46,178 nt of DNA from positions 1 through 46,178 of the forward strand of contig JARGOP010000037.1 of NCBI GenBank assembly GCA_029233965.1. Direction: 5' to 3'. The translations under genes were made by a program, and so were the position numbers. A model generated the notes under the pieces. It was not told the origin of the DNA and ran no database searches. It saw only the letters and a list, made by a program, of their open reading frames with translations. Of the stretch, positions 45,651 through 46,178 are shown in pieces (the stretch's first letter is position 1; the number at the start of each line of letters is the position of its first letter). The stretch is from Verrucomicrobiales bacterium. GTDB taxonomy: Bacteria; Verrucomicrobiota; Verrucomicrobiia; Verrucomicrobiales; DEV007.

Positions 45651-46178
45651 GGGTCTCCAACAAAGGTTGGGGACTTTTGTCTTGTTAACCGCACTCCGCG
45701 ATGACTCTCAAGCGGTAGTTTTCGAAGTTTTGGAAGCCGTATGTACGGCGTTGGATGAGCTTCCTCTTTCGATGGAAGCCCTCCGTGATCCCGTTGGATT
45801 TGGAGAAGCGCCACATCCAGACGATGGCTTCGTCCCAGTTGGCGAGGGTCTTGGCTAGCGTGACGATGGGAGCGAAGCCGCTCTCTTTGAGAGTGTCGAT
45901 GAGCTCCAGCAACTGAGGGATCAGCTTCCGGGCCTTGCGAGCGGCGATGTTCCTGGTTCTCATGAGTTGGTTGGTGTGTTGCATTTGTTGATCGATGGGT
46001 TCGAGGGCTGGATGATCGGCGAAGAGGCGCTCCAAGGTCGCTTTCTGTTTTGGGAAGAGCTTATCGGGATGAGTGCGAAGAGCGGCTGAATATCCGCGGT
46101 GGTTTTTGACCTCGGGCGCAATCTGGCGCACCAGGTCCATGAAGTGCTGTTGGATCACACGAATGACGTGGAAGCGAT
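45651..46178 (-). mobile_element. ISL3-type insertion sequence, right part outside the window
   Basis: An element inferred from its transposase gene. The left end is taken at about 45651 because the tandem repeat copy stops at 45646 and a possible terminal sequence (GGGTCTCCAACAAAGGTTGG) begins there. The other end and target duplication are not visible, so the boundary is approximate. Confidence 0.6.
45685..46178 (-). CDS. ISL3-family transposase, 5' end outside the window
   Basis: The C-terminal 164 codons or so of a DDE transposase. The frame is open to the edge, with upstream FHVIRVIQQHF matching the family's RFHVI stretch. The end has the ISL3 signature: NWDEAIVWMWRFSKSNGITEGFHRKRKLIQRRTYGFQNFENYRLRV, quoted here by key parts (SNGITEG and RRTYGFQNFENYRLRV). 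The internal GTG at 46158 is not the true start. The stop is at 45685-45687. Its presence marks insertion at the tRNA-Pro repeat. Confidence 0.85.
   Translation of the reverse strand, partial: RFHVIRVIQQHFMDLVRQIAPEVKNHRGYSAALRTHPDKLFPKQKATLERLFADHPALEPIDQQMQHTNQLMRTRNIAARKARKLIPQLLELIDTLKESGFAPIVTLAKTLANWDEAIVWMWRFSKSNGITEGFHRKRKLIQRRTYGFQNFENYRLRVIAECG

Noticed and set aside
45386-45688. Open frame across the 109-bp repeats
   Set aside because: It translates repeat sequence twice in shifted frames and overlaps the tRNA; no coding signal.

Overview
The window reads as chromosome of a Verrucomicrobiota bacterium, probably Verrucomicrobiales. Pointers are two large secreted PVC-type haem-binding proteins with C-terminal CxxCH motifs, a squalene-hopene-cyclase-like operon, paired bactofilins, a DUF5069-like protein, many secreted proteins and a caspase/SUMF1 fusion. 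Base composition is moderately GC-rich throughout. Most genes are housekeeping or secreted-protein genes. The only mobile DNA is an ISL3-type element entering at the right edge. Most genes lack a clear Shine-Dalgarno sequence, so the strong one before infC stands out.

Layout. 1-2.1 kb: 3' part of a leftward gene for an RGG-rich then acidic protein, cut by the window edge. 2.2-6.2 kb: hemL (leftward), then a LysR regulator, a HAD phosphatase and an OmpA-domain protein (rightward). 6.3-10.2 kb (leftward): a probable frameshifted remnant, a caspase/SUMF1 secreted protein, a Dabb protein, nuoA and two small hypothetical genes. 10.6-14.0 kb: an SGNH hydrolase followed by a PVC haem protein. 14.0-16.9 kb: a KDPG-aldolase remnant, a phospholipase-A2-like lipoprotein, an N-acetylmuramoyl-L-alanine amidase and a proline-rich secreted protein. 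16.9-20.2 kb: a tight leftward operon of BON-like lipoprotein, prenyltransferase-repeat protein and squalene-hopene-cyclase-like protein.

20.3-27.4 kb (rightward): a flavin disulfide oxidoreductase, two bactofilins separated by tandem hairpins, nadA, a DUF5069-like gene and a secreted TPR protein. 27.5-31.0 kb: a HAD phosphatase and a second PVC haem protein. 31.3-37.8 kb: gyrB, gyrA and an M42 aminopeptidase. 37.9-41.4 kb: an unusual heptose-nucleotidyltransferase/PurN fusion, an M29 aminopeptidase, crcB and two small membrane proteins. 41.7-45.2 kb (leftward): thrS, infC and a HAD phosphatase. 45.35-46.18 kb: tRNA-Pro(UGG), whose 3' end is repeated in a 109-bp tandem repeat that runs into the ISL3-type transposase.

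Points most worth a second look: the AUC start of infC behind a strong ribosome-binding site; the 109-bp repeat that copies the end of tRNA-Pro; the terminator-like hairpins that abut the start codons of nuoA and gyrA; the RfaE2-PurN fusion; the BON/prenyltransferase/cyclase operon; and a PLA2-like lipoprotein. I found no CRISPR array, prophage, integrase or obvious defence island. The candidates for an undescribed system are therefore the cyclase operon and the tRNA-linked repeat.
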